From DASZCR01 sp035942915 (GTDB lineage Bacteria; Acidobacteriota; Blastocatellia; Pyrinomonadales; Pyrinomonadaceae), in assembly GCA_035942915.1 (NCBI GenBank), contig DASZCR010000020.1, positions 1 through 23,062 of the forward strand: DNA of 23,062 bases, in the 5' to 3' direction. The translations under genes were made by a program, and so were the position numbers. The notes under the pieces were generated by a model, which saw nothing but the letters and a program-made list of their open reading frames with translations, was not told the DNA's origin and searched no databases. Shown here in pieces: positions 21,649 through 23,062 of the stretch. The first letter of the stretch is position 1. Every line of letters starts with the position of its first letter.

Positions 21649-22959
21649 TCAAGCGGAAGGGGCGACGGCGCGGAAGCTTTGGCGCGCGGCTTCGATGGTG
21701 CGCTCAATCAACTCGTCCGTGTGCGCCGCGCCGACGAAGGCGGCCTCGAACTGCGACGGCGCAAGATAGACGCCTCCGGCCAGCATCGCGTGGAAGAAGC
21801 GCCCGTAGCGCGTGCGGTCGGCCTTCGCCGCGCTCGTCCAGTCCGTCACCGGCTCGCGTGCGAAGAAGGTTGTGAACATCGACCCGACGCGGTTCGTCAC
21901 CGTCTCGACACCGGCTTCGCGCGCCGCCTCCGACATGCCTTCGCACAGGCGCGCCGTCGCCCGTTCGAGCCGCTCATAAACTTGCCGGTCGCGCAGACGA
22001 CGGAGCGTGACGAGACCGGCCGTCATCGCCAGAGGATTGCCGGAGAGCGTCCCGGCCTGATAGACGGAACCCGCCGGGGCGACGTGCTCCATAATCTCGC
22101 GCGTGCCGCCGTAAGCGCCGACGGGCAGGCCGCCGCCGATAATCTTGCCGAGCGTTGTGATGTCCGGGCGGACGCCGTAAAGCTCCTGCGCGCCGCCGCG
22201 CGCGAGGCGAAAGCCGGTCATCACTTCATCGAAGATGAGCAGCGCGCCGTTGCGCTTGGTGACGTCTCTCAGGTGTTGCAGATAGCCCTCGCGCGGCGGC
22301 ACGCAGCCCATGTTGCCGACGACGGGTTCGACGATGCAGGCAGCGATGTCGGAATGTTTGGCGAAGACCGCTTCGAGCGCGGCCACGTCGTTGAAGGGCG
22401 CGGTGATGGTCGTCTCGGCGACGGCAGAGGGGACGCCGGGACTGTCGGGCAAGCCGAGCGTGGCGACGCCGGAGCCTGCTTTGACAAGCAGGCTGTCGCC
22501 GTGTCCGTGATAGCAACCCTCGAATTTGACAATCTTGTTTCTGCCCGTCACGCCGCGCGCGAGCCGCAGCGCGGACATCGTCGCCTCCGTCCCGCTGTTG
22601 ACCATCCTGACCATCTCGACCGAAGGAACGGCGTCGATAATCTCCTCCGCCATCTCGATTTCCAACTCGGTTGGCGCGCCGTAGCTCGTCCCGCGCGCCA
22701 GCGCCTCGCGGAGAGCTTCGATAACTTCCGCGTCGGCGTGGCCGAGAATCATCGGCCCCCACGAGCCGACGTAGTCGATGTAGGTGCGCCCGTCGGCATC
22801 GGTCATCTCTGCGCCGCGCGCGCTCGTGATAAAGCGCGGCGTGCCGCCGACGCCGCGGAAGGCGCGCACGGGCGAGTTCACGCCGCCGGGCATCAGCTCG
22901 ACGGCGCGCGCGAAGAGTTCTTCGGAAGAGTCTGCGGCGGGCTTCTGTTGTGCGCTCAT
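21649..22959 (-). CDS. hemL: glutamate-1-semialdehyde 2,1-aminomutase
   Basis: PLP enzyme that isomerises glutamate-1-semialdehyde to 5-aminolevulinate, the C5-route entry to haem and other tetrapyrroles; cytoplasmic. The 436-residue product has the normal family length and motifs: MPGGVNSPVRAF at 23-34, SGTEATMSALRLAR (122-135), KFEGCYHGHGDSLLVKAGSG, the PLP-ring aspartate in FDEVMTGFR (D244) and the Schiff-base lysine in TTLGKIIGGGLPVGAYGG (K272). The ATG at 22959 has no obvious ribosome site. It ends 84 bases before the ACP gene. It is a housekeeping gene with no evident link to the operon that follows. Confidence 0.95.
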   Translation of the reverse strand: MSAQQKPAADSSEELFARAVELMPGGVNSPVRAFRGVGGTPRFITSARGAEMTDADGRTYIDYVGSWGPMILGHADAEVIEALREALARGTSYGAPTELEIEMAEEIIDAVPSVEMVRMVNSGTEATMSALRLARGVTGRNKIVKFEGCYHGHGDSLLVKAGSGVATLGLPDSPGVPSAVAETTITAPFNDVAALEAVFAKHSDIAACIVEPVVGNMGCVPPREGYLQHLRDVTKRNGALLIFDEVMTGFRLARGGAQELYGVRPDITTLGKIIGGGLPVGAYGGTREIMEHVAPAGSVYQAGTLSGNPLAMTAGLVTLRRLRDRQVYERLERATARLCEGMSEAAREAGVETVTNRVGSMFTTFFAREPVTDWTSAAKADRTRYGRFFHAMLAGGVYLAPSQFEAAFVGAAHTDELIERTIEAARQSFRAVAPSA

Positions 22960-23018
22960 GCGGCCATGCTAATCGGGCCGGCTCGGGGAGGGCAAGGGAG
23001 GGGAGCGATGAGCGCGGA

Positions 23019-23062
23019 ACGATGAACGATGAATGAAAGACGACTTGTCTTCAGTTCATCGT
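23019..23062. repeat. heptad hairpin cut by the window edge (family member 4)
   Basis: Heptads ACGATGA, ACGATGA (23019-23032) lead into an inverted repeat: ACGATGAA (23026-23033) pairs with TTCATCGT (23055-23062), and the tip AAGAC (23037-23041) pairs with GTCTT (23047-23051) around GACTT. The right arm reaches the last base of the window and may continue. It lies upstream of hemL. Confidence 0.75.

Noticed and set aside
21610..23025. Long plus-strand ORF of 471 residues opposite hemL
   Set aside because: Antisense to the complete hemL gene; Arg/Ala/Asp-rich composition and no motif.
1..23062. tRNA, rRNA, insertion sequence or prophage genes
   Set aside because: I looked for cloverleaf-like segments, rRNA motifs and transposase or integrase motifs and found none.

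Overview
The window is GC-rich and densely coded, with house-keeping genes of a diderm (LPS-making) bacterium: kdsD and lpxC (KDO and lipid A pathways), polA, hemL and a Pit phosphate transporter with its DUF47 partner. The gene repertoire (VIT/VWA exported protein, DUF983 protein, papain-like fusion) and the many short heptamer-built intergenic inverted repeats resemble what I associate with Acidobacteriota, perhaps Blastocatellia. That assignment is an inference; there is no rRNA, tRNA, CRISPR array or transposase here to anchor it.

Layout. 62-2103 (minus): DUF47 protein, Pit phosphate transporter, then a small hydrophilic ORF, read from a sigma70-like promoter at 2144-2172. 2286-3966 (plus): kdsD, then a small exported protein. 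4164-6758 (plus): a large exported VIT/VWA protein. 6814-8348 (minus): lpxC followed by a GNAT acetyltransferase. 8636-11816 (plus): DUF983 zinc-ribbon membrane protein and polA. 11930-13855 (plus): a membrane PAS histidine kinase, meeting tail-to-tail (4-base overlap) a stand-alone PYP-like PAS protein at 13852-14184 (minus). 14556-16793 (minus): a papain-like protease fused to an alpha/beta hydrolase. 17077-18219 (plus): a NodB-like (polysaccharide deacetylase family) protein. 18275-21564 (minus): a tightly overlapped four-gene operon of acyl carrier protein, SDR reductase, AMP-forming acyl ligase and AAC(3)-fold N-acyltransferase. 21649-22959 (minus): hemL.

How genes may work together. The ACP/SDR/ligase/AAC(3) operon, facing a deacetylase, has the logic of a pathway that activates an acyl group, loads it on a dedicated carrier, reduces it and moves it to an amine, possibly an amino sugar exposed by the deacetylase. 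The part list is analogous, not demonstrably homologous, to the NodA/B/F/G set of Nod-factor synthesis. The kinase and PYP-like protein form a possible sensor pair.

The most unusual non-coding signal is a family of intergenic hairpins whose arms are degenerate 7-base tandem repeats and whose tips share AAGAC (at about 1407-1475, 6772-6826, 11839-11914, 23026-23062), with a related AAGG-heptad inverted repeat at 7371-7457 and a single-armed array at 3291-3306. Other points of note: PolA appears to have lost all proofreading carboxylates and carries two Gly-to-Ala changes in its O helix; the PYP-like protein lacks the chromophore cysteine; polA may be transcribed without a leader.
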